Source: Mixta gaviniae
GTDB lineage: Bacteria > Pseudomonadota > Gammaproteobacteria > Enterobacterales > Enterobacteriaceae
Assembly: GCF_002953195.1 (NCBI RefSeq)
Contig: NZ_CP026377.1
Span: 2,914,001 to 2,978,000, forward strand
Reading direction: 5' to 3'
Length of the DNA: 64,000 nucleotides
Shown: positions 55,671 through 64,000 of the stretch, piece by piece
How the letters are laid out: every line of letters starts with the position of its first letter
Numbering within the stretch: position 1 is the stretch's first letter
The notes under the pieces: model-generated
Seen by the model: the letters and a program-made list of their open reading frames with translations, nothing else
Told to the model about the DNA's origin: nothing
The model's database searches: none
Program-made: the position numbers and the translations under genes

Positions 55671-57368
55671 ATGGAACTCGATTACGAGAGTAAACGTCCG
55701 CTTTATATCCCTTACGCTGGCCCTATCCTGCTGGAATTTCCCCTGCTGAATAAAGGCAGCGCCTTCACTATTGAAGAGCGCAACGACTTCAATCTTAATG
55801 GCCTGTTGCCGGAAACGGTCGAAACCATTGAAGAACAGGCCGAGCGTGCCTGGCGTCAGTTCGAAGATTTTAAAAACAACAACGATAAGCATGTCTATCT
55901 GCGCAATATCCAGGACACTAACGAAACCCTGTTCTATCGCCTGCTCGACAACCATCTCGAAGAGATGATGCCGATTATCTATACCCCGACGGTCGGCGCC
56001 GCCTGCGAACACTTCTCTGAAATCTATCGTCGCGCCCGTGGTCTGTTTATCTCCTACCCGAATCGCGCCAGCATCGAAGATATGCTGCAGAACGCCACCA
56101 AGCAGAATGTCAAAGTGATCGTCGTGACCGACGGCGAACGCATTCTCGGCCTCGGCGACCAGGGCATCGGCGGCATGGGCATTCCTATCGGTAAGCTGTC
56201 GCTCTATACCGCCTGCGGCGGCATCAGCCCGGCCTACACCCTGCCGGTGGTGCTGGATGTCGGTACCAATAATCAGCAGCTGCTAAACGATCCGCTCTAT
56301 ATGGGCTGGCGTCACCCGCGCATTACCGGTGACGAATACGATCGCTTTGTCGATGAGTTTATCCAGGCAGTGCGCAGCCGCTGGCCGAACGTGCTGCTGC
56401 AGTTTGAAGATTTCGCGCAGAAAAACGCCATGCCGCTGCTGGAGCGCTATCGCGACCAGCTCTGCTGCTTTAACGACGATATTCAGGGCACCGCGGCGGT
56501 GACGCTCGGCACGCTGATCGCCGCCAGCCGCGCCGCGGGCAGCCGCCTGCGCGATCAAAAAGTGGTGTTCCTCGGCGCCGGTTCCGCCGGCTGCGGCATC
56601 GCCGAGCAGATCATCGCCCAGATGAAATCAGAGGGGCTGAGCGATGAAGAAGCGCGCGCCAGAGTCTTTATGGTGGACCGCTTCGGCCTGCTGACCGATA
56701 AGCTGCCGAACCTGCTGAATTTCCAGAGTAAACTGGTGCAGAAAAGCGAAAACCTTGCCGGCTGGAACCTGGCCAGCGACGCTATCTCCCTGATGGACGT
56801 GGTGCGCAACGCCAAACCCGATATTCTAATCGGCGTATCGGGCCAGCCGGGCCTGTTCAGCGAAGAGATTATTCGCGAGATGCACAGCCACTGCGCGCGT
56901 CCGATTGTGATGCCGCTCTCCAACCCGACCTCGCGCGTGGAAGCGACGCCGGCGGATATCCTCGCCTGGACCGACGGTGCGGCGCTGGTGGCCACCGGCA
57001 GCCCCTTCGCGCCGGTGACGCTGCACGATAAAACCTATCCAATCGCCCAGTGCAACAACTCCTATATCTTCCCCGGCATCGGCCTGGGCGTTATCGCCTC
57101 CGGCGCGACGCGCGTCACCGACAGCATGCTGATGGCGGCCAGCCGCGCGCTGGCAGATTGCTCGCCGCTGGTGAACGAGGGTGAAGGCCCGGTACTGCCG
57201 GAAGTGAAGGATATTCAGGGCGTATCGAAAGTGATCGCCATGGCGGTCGGCAAAGCGGCGCAGCTGGCGGGCGTGGCGGTGGTCACCTCGGAGGATGTGC
57301 TGTCGAAGGCGGTGGCCAATAACTTCTGGATGCCGCAGTATCGTAACTATCGTCGCACCTCAATTTAA
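55671..57368 (+). CDS. maeA: MaeA, NAD-dependent malic enzyme
   Basis: A 565-residue malic enzyme (E. coli MaeA has 565). Features include [20 protein letters not shown], the metal-binding FEDFAQKNA and [14 protein letters not shown], and the NAD fold [17 protein letters not shown]. It decarboxylates malate to pyruvate. In E. coli it lies elsewhere (33 min), so its place between cdd and sanA is lineage-specific. Confidence 0.96.
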   Translation: MELDYESKRPLYIPYAGPILLEFPLLNKGSAFTIEERNDFNLNGLLPETVETIEEQAERAWRQFEDFKNNNDKHVYLRNIQDTNETLFYRLLDNHLEEMMPIIYTPTVGAACEHFSEIYRRARGLFISYPNRASIEDMLQNATKQNVKVIVVTDGERILGLGDQGIGGMGIPIGKLSLYTACGGISPAYTLPVVLDVGTNNQQLLNDPLYMGWRHPRITGDEYDRFVDEFIQAVRSRWPNVLLQFEDFAQKNAMPLLERYRDQLCCFNDDIQGTAAVTLGTLIAASRAAGSRLRDQKVVFLGAGSAGCGIAEQIIAQMKSEGLSDEEARARVFMVDRFGLLTDKLPNLLNFQSKLVQKSENLAGWNLASDAISLMDVVRNAKPDILIGVSGQPGLFSEEIIREMHSHCARPIVMPLSNPTSRVEATPADILAWTDGAALVATGSPFAPVTLHDKTYPIAQCNNSYIFPGIGLGVIASGATRVTDSMLMAASRALADCSPLVNEGEGPVLPEVKDIQGVSKVIAMAVGKAAQLAGVAVVTSEDVLSKAVANNFWMPQYRNYRRTSI

Positions 57369-57470
57369 CCTGAAGGCGATCTCCGTCCTCCTCTGCGGCG
57401 GAGATTGCTTAAAAAAGCCGCGTCTGACCGGCGCGCGCTTGCGTCAGCCTGACGGCTCAAGTAGCCTTGA

Positions 57471-58226
<756 letters not shown>

Positions 58227-58251
58227 GCCGCGCTGTCGCCGCGCAGGCAAG

Positions 58252-58281
58252 AAAAAAGCCGACCTGAAGGTCGGCTTTTTT
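58252..58281. terminator. Bidirectional terminator between sanA and mglC
   Basis: AAAAAA, GCCGACC, loop TGAA, GGTCGGC, TTTTTT work on both strands and end the convergent sanA and mglBAC units. Confidence 0.93.
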
Positions 58282-58316
58282 GTCACTGGACGGCAGAGGC
58301 GCTGCCGTGCTGGCGA

Positions 58317-59327
58317 TTACTTTTTGCGCGAGTATTTCAGTGAATCCAGCGCCACGGCGAAGATAATGATGCCGCCCTTGATGATGTACTGCCAGTAGGG
58401 GTTCACGCCGATATAGGTCAGGCCGTAGTTGATAACGGTAAAGATCAGCACGCCGGTCACGACCCCCGCCACGGTACCGACGCCGCCGGCGAAGGAGACC
58501 CCGCCCACCACGCACGCCGCAATCGCGTCCAGCTCATACATAAAGCCGAGGTTGTTGGTGGCGCTGCCGATACGGCCCGCTTCCAGCATGCCGCCGAAGG
58601 CGTAAAACACGCCGGAGAGTGCATAGATCAGGATCAGGTTCAGGTTGACGTTAACGCCGGAGACTTTCGCCGCTTCCGGGTTGCCGCCGATAGCGAAGAT
58701 GTTTTTGCCGAAGCGCGTTTTGTTCCACAGGATCCAGACAAACACGATGGCGATCACCGCATAGAAGGTGATGTAGGAGAGTTTGAAATCCCCAAAGCGC
58801 AGGAAGCCCTGAGCAAACTTCGAGAAGCCGGCATCAAAGCCCGCGATCGGCGATGCGCCCACATAGTCGTAGTAGAGCGAGTTAATGCCGTAAACGATGA
58901 TCATGGTGCCCAGCGTGGTGATAAACGGTGTCACCTTCAGGTAGGCGATGATAACGCCGTTAAGCAGGCCGATCAGGCCGCCGATCACGCACACTGTCAG
59001 GATCACCAGCGGAATCGGCACGGTATCCAGCTGCGGGAAAACTTTGTTAGCGTTATCCATCGCCTGCAGCATGGTGGCCGCCACCACCGCCGCCAGGCCC
59101 ACCTGGCGCCCGGCAGAGAGGTCGGTGCCCTGGGTAACGATCAGCCCGGCGACGCCCAGCGCGATAATAATACGCACCGAGGACTGGGTAAGAATATTAC
59201 TCAGGTTCATTAAGCTGAGGAAGGTGGGGTCCTGGAAAATAATAATTGCCAGCAGCACCAGCAATACGACATAGATGCCGCCCTCTTTCAACCAGGTCAG
59301 CGCATTCTTTTTAGTTGTAGCTTTCAT
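58317..59327 (-). CDS. mglC: MglC, galactose ABC transporter permease
   Basis: A 336-residue permease (E. coli 336) with about ten helices and the BPD_transp_2 pattern (VTQGTDLSAGRQVGLAAVVAA). Its sequence IFAIGGNPEAAKVSGVNV is the typical EAA-like cytoplasmic loop. It imports galactose and methyl-galactoside with MglA and MglB. It is the last gene of mglBAC. Confidence 0.96.
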   Translation of the reverse strand: MKATTKKNALTWLKEGGIYVVLLVLLAIIIFQDPTFLSLMNLSNILTQSSVRIIIALGVAGLIVTQGTDLSAGRQVGLAAVVAATMLQAMDNANKVFPQLDTVPIPLVILTVCVIGGLIGLLNGVIIAYLKVTPFITTLGTMIIVYGINSLYYDYVGASPIAGFDAGFSKFAQGFLRFGDFKLSYITFYAVIAIVFVWILWNKTRFGKNIFAIGGNPEAAKVSGVNVNLNLILIYALSGVFYAFGGMLEAGRIGSATNNLGFMYELDAIAACVVGGVSFAGGVGTVAGVVTGVLIFTVINYGLTYIGVNPYWQYIIKGGIIIFAVALDSLKYSRKK

Positions 59328-59346
59328 GGTAACAACCCTTACATCA

Positions 59347-60867
59347 TTAAAGGTGCAACGACGCTAAACGTAATATTTCGTTTTGCGTGGTGGTTTTTGT
59401 TTCGACGATGCCCGCGACCAGGCCATTACTCATTACCAGGATGCGATCGGTAATGCCTAATAGCTCCGGCATTTCGGAGGAGATAATAATGATGCCTTTA
59501 TCTCTCTTCGCCAGTTCGGAAATAAGCTGGTAAATTTCAAACTTGGCGCCGACATCAATACCGCGCGTCGGCTCATCCAGCATTAATATTTCCGGCTGGG
59601 TTAACAGCCAGCGTCCAATAATGACTTTCTGCTGGTTGCCGCCGGAAAGCGATCCGATTGCGGTATGATGCCCCGGCGTTTTTACCCGCATGGCATCGAT
59701 AACCCACTGGGTGTCGCTTTTCATTCGGCTGTTATCCAGCAGGCCGAGCTTATTTTTATACTGCCGAATATTGGAAATTAATGAGTTAAAGCCAATATCC
59801 AGATAGGCGTAAATACCGGTGGAGCGGCGCTCTTCAGTGACCAGCGCAAAACCGTGGTTAATCGCTTCATTGGCGCTGTGGTTATTGATCGCTTTGCCGT
59901 GCAGCTTAATGGTGCCGCCCGCTTTTTCACGAATGCCGAACAGCGTTTCCACAATATCGGTACGCTTGGCGCCCACCAGCCCGGCGATGCCGAGGATCTC
60001 CCCTTTATGCAGATCGAAAGAGATATCGCGAATCGAAGGCTGACGCAGCGAGGTCAGGTTGCGCACCTCCAGGATCACCTCGCCCGGCACGTTGGTCTTA
60101 TCCGGGAAACGCTGGTTAAGAGAGCGGCCGACCATCATGGCGATGATCTTATCCATATCCAGCCCTTCCAGCGGCTGGGTGCTGATCCACTGGCCGTCGC
60201 GCAGAATGGTGATTTCATCGCACAGCTGGAATATCTCCTCCATCTTATGGGAGATATAGACGATGCCGCAGCCGCGATCTTTCAGCTTACGGATAATGGT
60301 GAACAGATGATTCACCTCTTTTTCCGTCAGCGACGAGGTCGGCTCATCCATGATGACGATTTTAGCGTCATAGGAGAAAGCTTTGGCAATTTCTACCATC
60401 TGCATTTGCGAAACGGACAGCGTCGCGACTTTATCGCGCGGATCAATATCGATATCCAGCTCGTCAAAAATGGCTTTGGTATCGCGATACATTTTATCGT
60501 GATCGACAAACAGCCCTTTGCGCGGATAACGTCCGAGCCACATGTTATCCATGACCGAACGCTGCAGCACCAGGTTTAATTCCTGATGCACCATCGATAC
60601 GCCATTTTCCAGCGCCTCTTTTGCGCTGGTGAAATTAATCTCTTTCCCCTGAAACAGAATGGTTCCGCTATCTTTGCTGTAAATGCCAAACAGGCATTTC
60701 AACAGCGTCGATTTACCCGCGCCATTCTCCCCCATAAGCGCGTGAACGGAATGCGGCCGGACTTTCAGATTCACATTATCCAAAGCCTTCACGCCAGGAA
60801 ATGACTTACTGACACTGGTCATCTCCAGCAAGAATTCATGCTGCTGTGTTATGTTTTCACTGGCCAT
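59347..60867 (-). CDS. mglA: MglA, galactose ABC transporter ATPase
   Basis: A 506-residue protein (E. coli 506) with two fused ATPase domains. Walker A 1 is [13 protein letters not shown] and its signature is [16 protein letters not shown]. In the second domain the P-loop is degenerate ([14 protein letters not shown]) and the signature is [17 protein letters not shown], as in the sugar-import class. It powers MglC. Confidence 0.97.
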   Translation of the reverse strand: MASENITQQHEFLLEMTSVSKSFPGVKALDNVNLKVRPHSVHALMGENGAGKSTLLKCLFGIYSKDSGTILFQGKEINFTSAKEALENGVSMVHQELNLVLQRSVMDNMWLGRYPRKGLFVDHDKMYRDTKAIFDELDIDIDPRDKVATLSVSQMQMVEIAKAFSYDAKIVIMDEPTSSLTEKEVNHLFTIIRKLKDRGCGIVYISHKMEEIFQLCDEITILRDGQWISTQPLEGLDMDKIIAMMVGRSLNQRFPDKTNVPGEVILEVRNLTSLRQPSIRDISFDLHKGEILGIAGLVGAKRTDIVETLFGIREKAGGTIKLHGKAINNHSANEAINHGFALVTEERRSTGIYAYLDIGFNSLISNIRQYKNKLGLLDNSRMKSDTQWVIDAMRVKTPGHHTAIGSLSGGNQQKVIIGRWLLTQPEILMLDEPTRGIDVGAKFEIYQLISELAKRDKGIIIISSEMPELLGITDRILVMSNGLVAGIVETKTTTQNEILRLASLHL

Positions 60868-60907
60868 AATTTACCTGGCTGAAAATTGTCTGCGTCTGGC
60901 GAATAAA

Positions 60908-60929
60908 GGGCGCGGTAAATGCCGCGCCC
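60908..60929 (-). terminator. Stem-loop between mglB and mglA
   Basis: GGGCGCGG, loop of 6, CCGCGCCC form a strong stem just after the mglB stop without a proper T-run. It probably protects mglB mRNA and lowers mglAC readthrough, which fits the excess binding protein needed. Confidence 0.7.
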
Positions 60930-60937
60930 AATACTGT

Positions 60938-61933
60938 TTATTTGCTGAACTGAGAGAGGTTCTCTTTATCTACCGCAACGTAAGGAATACGTACGATTTT
61001 ATTTTCCAGTTTGAAATTGGTCCCGTCAGCGGCCCCTTTACCGTCGGCGAGGTTTTTCGCCAGATCGAAGGTGGCTTTTGCCTGGTTGGCGCCGTCATTC
61101 AGCACCGTGCCTGCCATCGCGCCCGATTTCACCATTGCCAGCGCTTCCGGCAGCGCATCGACGCCAAATACCGGAATAGTGGTTTTGTTGTGCGCCTTCA
61201 GCGCTTCGACCGCACCCATCGCCATCGCATCGTTGTTAGCGATCACCACTTCAATTTTGTTGGCGTTCGGGCCGGAGAGCCAGGCGTCGACCTTATCTTT
61301 CGCCTGAGCGGTATCCCACATTGCGGTATCCATCGCCAGCTGCTGCGTTTTGATGCCATCTTTGTTCAGGGTGTCGATCACATATTTGGTACGCGCTTCG
61401 GCGTCAGGATGGCCCGGCTCGCCCTTCAGCAGCACGAACTGAATCTGACCATCTTTATTCAGATCCCAGGCCGGCGTCGCTTTCCAGTGCTTCTCAATCA
61501 GCTGGCCCTGGATCACGCCGGACTCTTTGGAATCGGTACCGACGTAATAGGCTTTGTCGTAGCTGGCCAGCACTTTCGCGTTCGGCTCTTTATTGAAGAA
61601 CACCACCGGCACGTCATTGCTGCGCGCTTTATCGATCACCACGCCCGCTGCGGCCGGGTCGACCAGGTTGATCGCCAGAGCTTTAACCCCTTTCGCCAGC
61701 AGCACGTCGATCTGATCGTTCTGCTTGGACTGGTCATTCTGCGAGTCATTCATCAGCAGCTGCACGCCGCCGGCAGCCTGCGCGTCTTTTTCGATATCTT
61801 TGCGCACCATCGACATAAAGTTATCGTCATATTTATAGATGGTGACGCCGATACGGGTATCTGCTGCGTGCGCCGTTGCGCCAAACATCATGCTGGCAAC
61901 CAGGGCTGTGAGGGTGAAAACCTTCTTATTCAT
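60938..61933 (-). CDS. mglB: MglB, galactose/glucose-binding protein
   Basis: A 331-residue periplasmic protein with signal peptide [23 protein letters not shown]. The mature part [20 protein letters not shown] matches E. coli MglB. The calcium loop DLNKDGQIQ is intact, as are the sugar-contact segments ([25 protein letters not shown]). It delivers galactose and glucose to MglAC and to the Trg chemoreceptor. Confidence 0.97.
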   Translation of the reverse strand: MNKKVFTLTALVASMMFGATAHAADTRIGVTIYKYDDNFMSMVRKDIEKDAQAAGGVQLLMNDSQNDQSKQNDQIDVLLAKGVKALAINLVDPAAAGVVIDKARSNDVPVVFFNKEPNAKVLASYDKAYYVGTDSKESGVIQGQLIEKHWKATPAWDLNKDGQIQFVLLKGEPGHPDAEARTKYVIDTLNKDGIKTQQLAMDTAMWDTAQAKDKVDAWLSGPNANKIEVVIANNDAMAMGAVEALKAHNKTTIPVFGVDALPEALAMVKSGAMAGTVLNDGANQAKATFDLAKNLADGKGAADGTNFKLENKIVRIPYVAVDKENLSQFSK

Positions 61934-62090
61934 AGTATCTCCGGTTTTTGCAGGGTCGTTCTACGTCCAGCCCCTTCACCCTGGCGGGTAAAGAAAAGCG
62001 GACATTCAGTGAAAAATCGGTTCAGGCGGGTAGTTAACAAAAGGTTACCCAAAGCCGATGGATTGCTGACACAAAACCTGACTTCCTTAA

Positions 62091-62106
62091 TCGGTAACGC
62101 TTCCTG
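62091..62106 (-). promoter_or_regulatory. Possible internal Gal operator in the mglB leader
   Basis: TCGGTAACGCTTCCTG keeps the central CG and the TTCC half of the GalR/GalS operator but is degenerate on the other arm. It would lie about 100 bases downstream of the predicted mglB start point, like an internal gal operator. Confidence 0.35.
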
Positions 62107-62203
62107 GAAAGTAATGACAAAATGTTGCGCGGCGCGGCTGGGATGTTTGCAGCCGGGAAATCCCGGCCGTTACATTATGTTTCAGCGCCGTTGAGACGCT
62201 GCT

Positions 62204-62266
62204 ATCTTAGAGAGCTGTATGTTAATTAACTGTGAATTTACTCACAGATTGAAAACGGTTACATGG
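62204..62266 (-). promoter_or_regulatory. mglB promoter: Gal operator, CRP site and -10 box
   Basis: On the minus strand: a Gal operator (GAAAACGGTTACAT, 62251-62264, overlapping the galS stop codon), a perfect CRP site TGTGA-ATTTAC-TCACA (62231-62246), and -10 TAAGAT (62204-62209). With a start near 62197, CRP is at -41.5 and the operator near -60. The leader to the mglB ATG is about 264 bases. Confidence 0.82.
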
Positions 62267-63299
62267 ATGAATCGGTTGAAAAAGTGACCGGCGCCACATT
62301 TTGCCGCGCGGCAACGGAATGACGCCGCACCAGCGTCGGCATAAAGCAGTGGTGCGCGGCAGCATCCAGTTCGCCCAACGCCCCTTTTAACGCCAGCTCC
62401 GTCGCCAGTTTCGCCATCGAAACAATGGGATAGCGCACCGTCGTCAATTGCGGATCGGTGTAACGTGACATCGGAATATCATCGAAGCCGATAACTGAGA
62501 AATGCTGCGGCACCAGGATGCCGTTGTCTTTCAGCGCCGTCAGCGCGCCGGCGGCCATGCTGTCGTTGTAAGTGAAGATGGCGCTCAGCTGCAGGTTGCG
62601 TCCCAGCAGCTCCACCATCGCCGCCTCACCGCCCTGCATATCGGGTTCACCGCTGCCTATCCAGACGTCGGGCGGCTCGATGCCCTGCTCGTGCAGCGCC
62701 TGCAGCCAGCCGGCGCGGCGCTGCTCCTCATCTTCAATGGGATGGCTGGAGCCGAGATAGCCGATACGCGTATGCCCCTGCTGCAGCAGCATACGCGTCG
62801 CCATCGTCGCGCCGGTGACGTTGTCCAGCCCGACGCAGCGGTGCGCGTAGCCCGGCAGGATGCGGTTGACCAGCACCATGCCCGGCACCTGATCCATAAA
62901 GCTGGCGAGTTCGGCGTCGGAAAGGGATTTGGAATGCACCACCAGCGCATTACAGCGCTGGCGGATCAGCACTTCGATCGCGTGGCGCTCTTTCTCTTCC
63001 TGATGCCAGGAGTTGCTGATCAGGACATGCTTCTGCACCCGCTGCGCCACGGTATCCACCGCTTTTACCAGCGCGCCGAAAAAGGGGTCAGAGACATCCA
63101 TCACCACCACGCCGATGGTGTCGCTAACCTGCGTCGCCAGCGCCTGCGCGTTGGCATTGGGGCGATAGCCCAGCGCATCCACCGCTTGCAGCACCGCGTC
63201 GCGGGTATCGGCCGTGACGGCGCTGCTGTTGTTCAGCACCCGGGAGACTGTCGCGACGGAGACGCCCGCCTGACGCGCGACATCGCGAATGGTAATCAT
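62259..63299 (-). CDS. galS: GalS, galactose isorepressor (LacI family)
   Basis: A 346-residue LacI-type repressor (E. coli 346). The N-terminal helix-turn-helix is [23 protein letters not shown]. The effector domain includes [22 protein letters not shown] and [14 protein letters not shown]. The start at 63299 is chosen at [10 protein letters not shown] longer frame to 63341 lacks support. GalS represses mgl and itself until galactose binds. It lies upstream of mglB in the same direction. Confidence 0.95.
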   Translation of the reverse strand: MITIRDVARQAGVSVATVSRVLNNSSAVTADTRDAVLQAVDALGYRPNANAQALATQVSDTIGVVVMDVSDPFFGALVKAVDTVAQRVQKHVLISNSWHQEEKERHAIEVLIRQRCNALVVHSKSLSDAELASFMDQVPGMVLVNRILPGYAHRCVGLDNVTGATMATRMLLQQGHTRIGYLGSSHPIEDEEQRRAGWLQALHEQGIEPPDVWIGSGEPDMQGGEAAMVELLGRNLQLSAIFTYNDSMAAGALTALKDNGILVPQHFSVIGFDDIPMSRYTDPQLTTVRYPIVSMAKLATELALKGALGELDAAAHHCFMPTLVRRHSVAARQNVAPVTFSTDSSM

Positions 63300-63366
63300 G
63301 ATGAGTGACCTGAAAGAGAAGAGATAGATTGCATGCTTCACCTGCCGCCTGGAGTTGCTGGCGGCT

Positions 63367-63430
63367 ATTCTGGCAGGCCAGCGTGACGGGCTGCGTGAAT
63401 CAGGTCACACTGATGAAAACGGTTACATAC
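63367..63430 (-). promoter_or_regulatory. galS promoter: Gal operator, CRP site and -10 box
   Basis: The minus strand shows a Gal operator (GAAAACGGTTACAT, 63415-63428), CRP site CGTGA-ATCAGG-TCACA (63394-63409) and -10 CAGAAT (63367-63372). The operator-to-CRP spacing (19) is almost the same as at mglB (18), so galS is autoregulated and CRP-dependent. Confidence 0.75.
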
Positions 63431-63455
63431 AATTTTGTAACATTTGTGATGGCGG

Positions 63456-64000
63456 TCATTGTCCGCGACGCGCAGGCGCCTGGGCGGCGAAAGCGGTCAG
63501 CCGACGCCACAGCCACTCCAGCGGTCCCTGACGGAAACGACGCAGCCAGAGGGTTGACAGCAGCAGGTTCGCCAGCCAGACCAGCGGCACCAGCAGCAGC
63601 AGATGCAGGCGGTCGAACTGCAGGAACAGCCCGAGGCGGTAGAACAGCGTGGTGCAGATCAGCGACTGCAGCAGGTAGTTGCTGAGCGCCATGCGTCCGA
63701 CGCAGCAAACCGCCTGCGTCAGTTTCAGGCGGCCCAGCTGCGGCCAGAAGCCGAAACAGAGCGCGGCGTAGCCGAGACTGGTCAACGGCGCGGCCAGATC
63801 GCGCGGCGCCTGCAGGTAAAAGGCCGACCAGTGAAATGCCCAGTCGAGATGCCACTGCAGCAGCGTCGCCGGCAGCTGGATCAGCCAGCCCAGCGGCAGT
63901 AGGATCAGCGCCGCGCGGCGGTAGTGACGACGGCTGAAAGCACCCTGCAGCCAGCCGTTGCGCATCAGTGCGCCGCCCATCAGCATCAGCCCGGCCAGCT
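63456..64000 (-). CDS. yeiB: YeiB-like DUF418 membrane protein, C-terminal part
   Basis: The frame is open at the right edge, so only about the last 180 residues are seen. They are hydrophobic with several helices and the DUF418 C-terminal motif VGRMALSNYLLQSLICTTLFY followed by GPLEWLWRRLTAF. E. coli yeiB is also next to galS. The function is unknown; it resembles acyltransferase-like membrane proteins. Confidence 0.9.
   Translation of the reverse strand, partial: LAGLMLMGGALMRNGWLQGAFSRRHYRRAALILLPLGWLIQLPATLLQWHLDWAFHWSAFYLQAPRDLAAPLTSLGYAALCFGFWPQLGRLKLTQAVCCVGRMALSNYLLQSLICTTLFYRLGLFLQFDRLHLLLLVPLVWLANLLLSTLWLRRFRQGPLEWLWRRLTAFAAQAPARRGQ

Noticed and set aside
60851..62194. 447-residue plus-strand frame opposite mglB
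   Set aside because: mglB is conserved throughout on the other strand. The antisense protein has no recognisable domain and runs through the mglB promoter leader.

Overview
This is chromosomal DNA of an enterobacterium. Gene order (mdtABCD-baeSR-trhP-cyaR-yegS ... thiMD ... mrp-metG ... yohJK-cdd ... sanA-mglBAC-galS-yeiB) follows the E. coli 46-48 min backbone, but is rearranged and mixed with other blocks. The high GC content and these extra blocks suggest a member of the Erwiniaceae (Pantoea/Mixta/Erwinia-like); that placement is inference.

Layout. 1-8745 (minus strand): a Tad/Flp pilus operon, flp-tadV-rcpCABtadZABCD-tadE, cut off at the window edge, with a MocR-type regulator divergent from it (9427-10821). 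11041-12527: a small membrane protein and an aldo/keto reductase. 12819-23814: the MdtABC RND efflux operon with mdtD and its BaeSR regulator. 23929-26463: trhP, the sRNA gene cyaR and yegS. 26730-32617: an rspAB/ydfI/MFS/rspR sugar-acid cluster, probably for L-gulonate/D-mannonate. 32961-34545: thiMD. 34597-39426: a 4.8-kb low-GC mobile island inserted inside the TPP riboswitch of thiMD. 39645-43395: mltB, a DUF333 lipoprotein, ecotin and araE. 44042-47681: a torCA-like TMAO respiration pair. 48010-51068: an acetyltransferase, an iron alcohol dehydrogenase and mrp. 51146-58226: metG, yohJK, cdd, maeA and sanA. 58317-63299: mglBAC and galS under matching CRP/Gal-operator promoters, then the end of yeiB.

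The most unusual part is the island. Its two ends are copies of the thi-box aptamer sharing a 48-bp identical core. The copy next to thiM is a complete aptamer: one half comes from the island and one from the host, its P3 hairpin has a different sequence but still pairs, and P1 is a host/island hybrid. The outer copy has lost the 3' strand of P1. The island carries a truncated tyrosine integrase, a serine recombinase with a res-like site, a zincin-type putative T6SS effector with its lipoprotein immunity partner, a zinc-ribbon coiled-coil protein and several unknown small genes.

Four otherwise good genes (tadA, thiD, the immunity lipoprotein and torA) each carry one frameshift, and in every case one G is missing from a G-run. 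A systematic homopolymer error in the assembly is the simplest explanation. The intergenic regions are also rich in tandem repeats of several unrelated families (8, 15/16, about 30, 32 and about 40 bp units).
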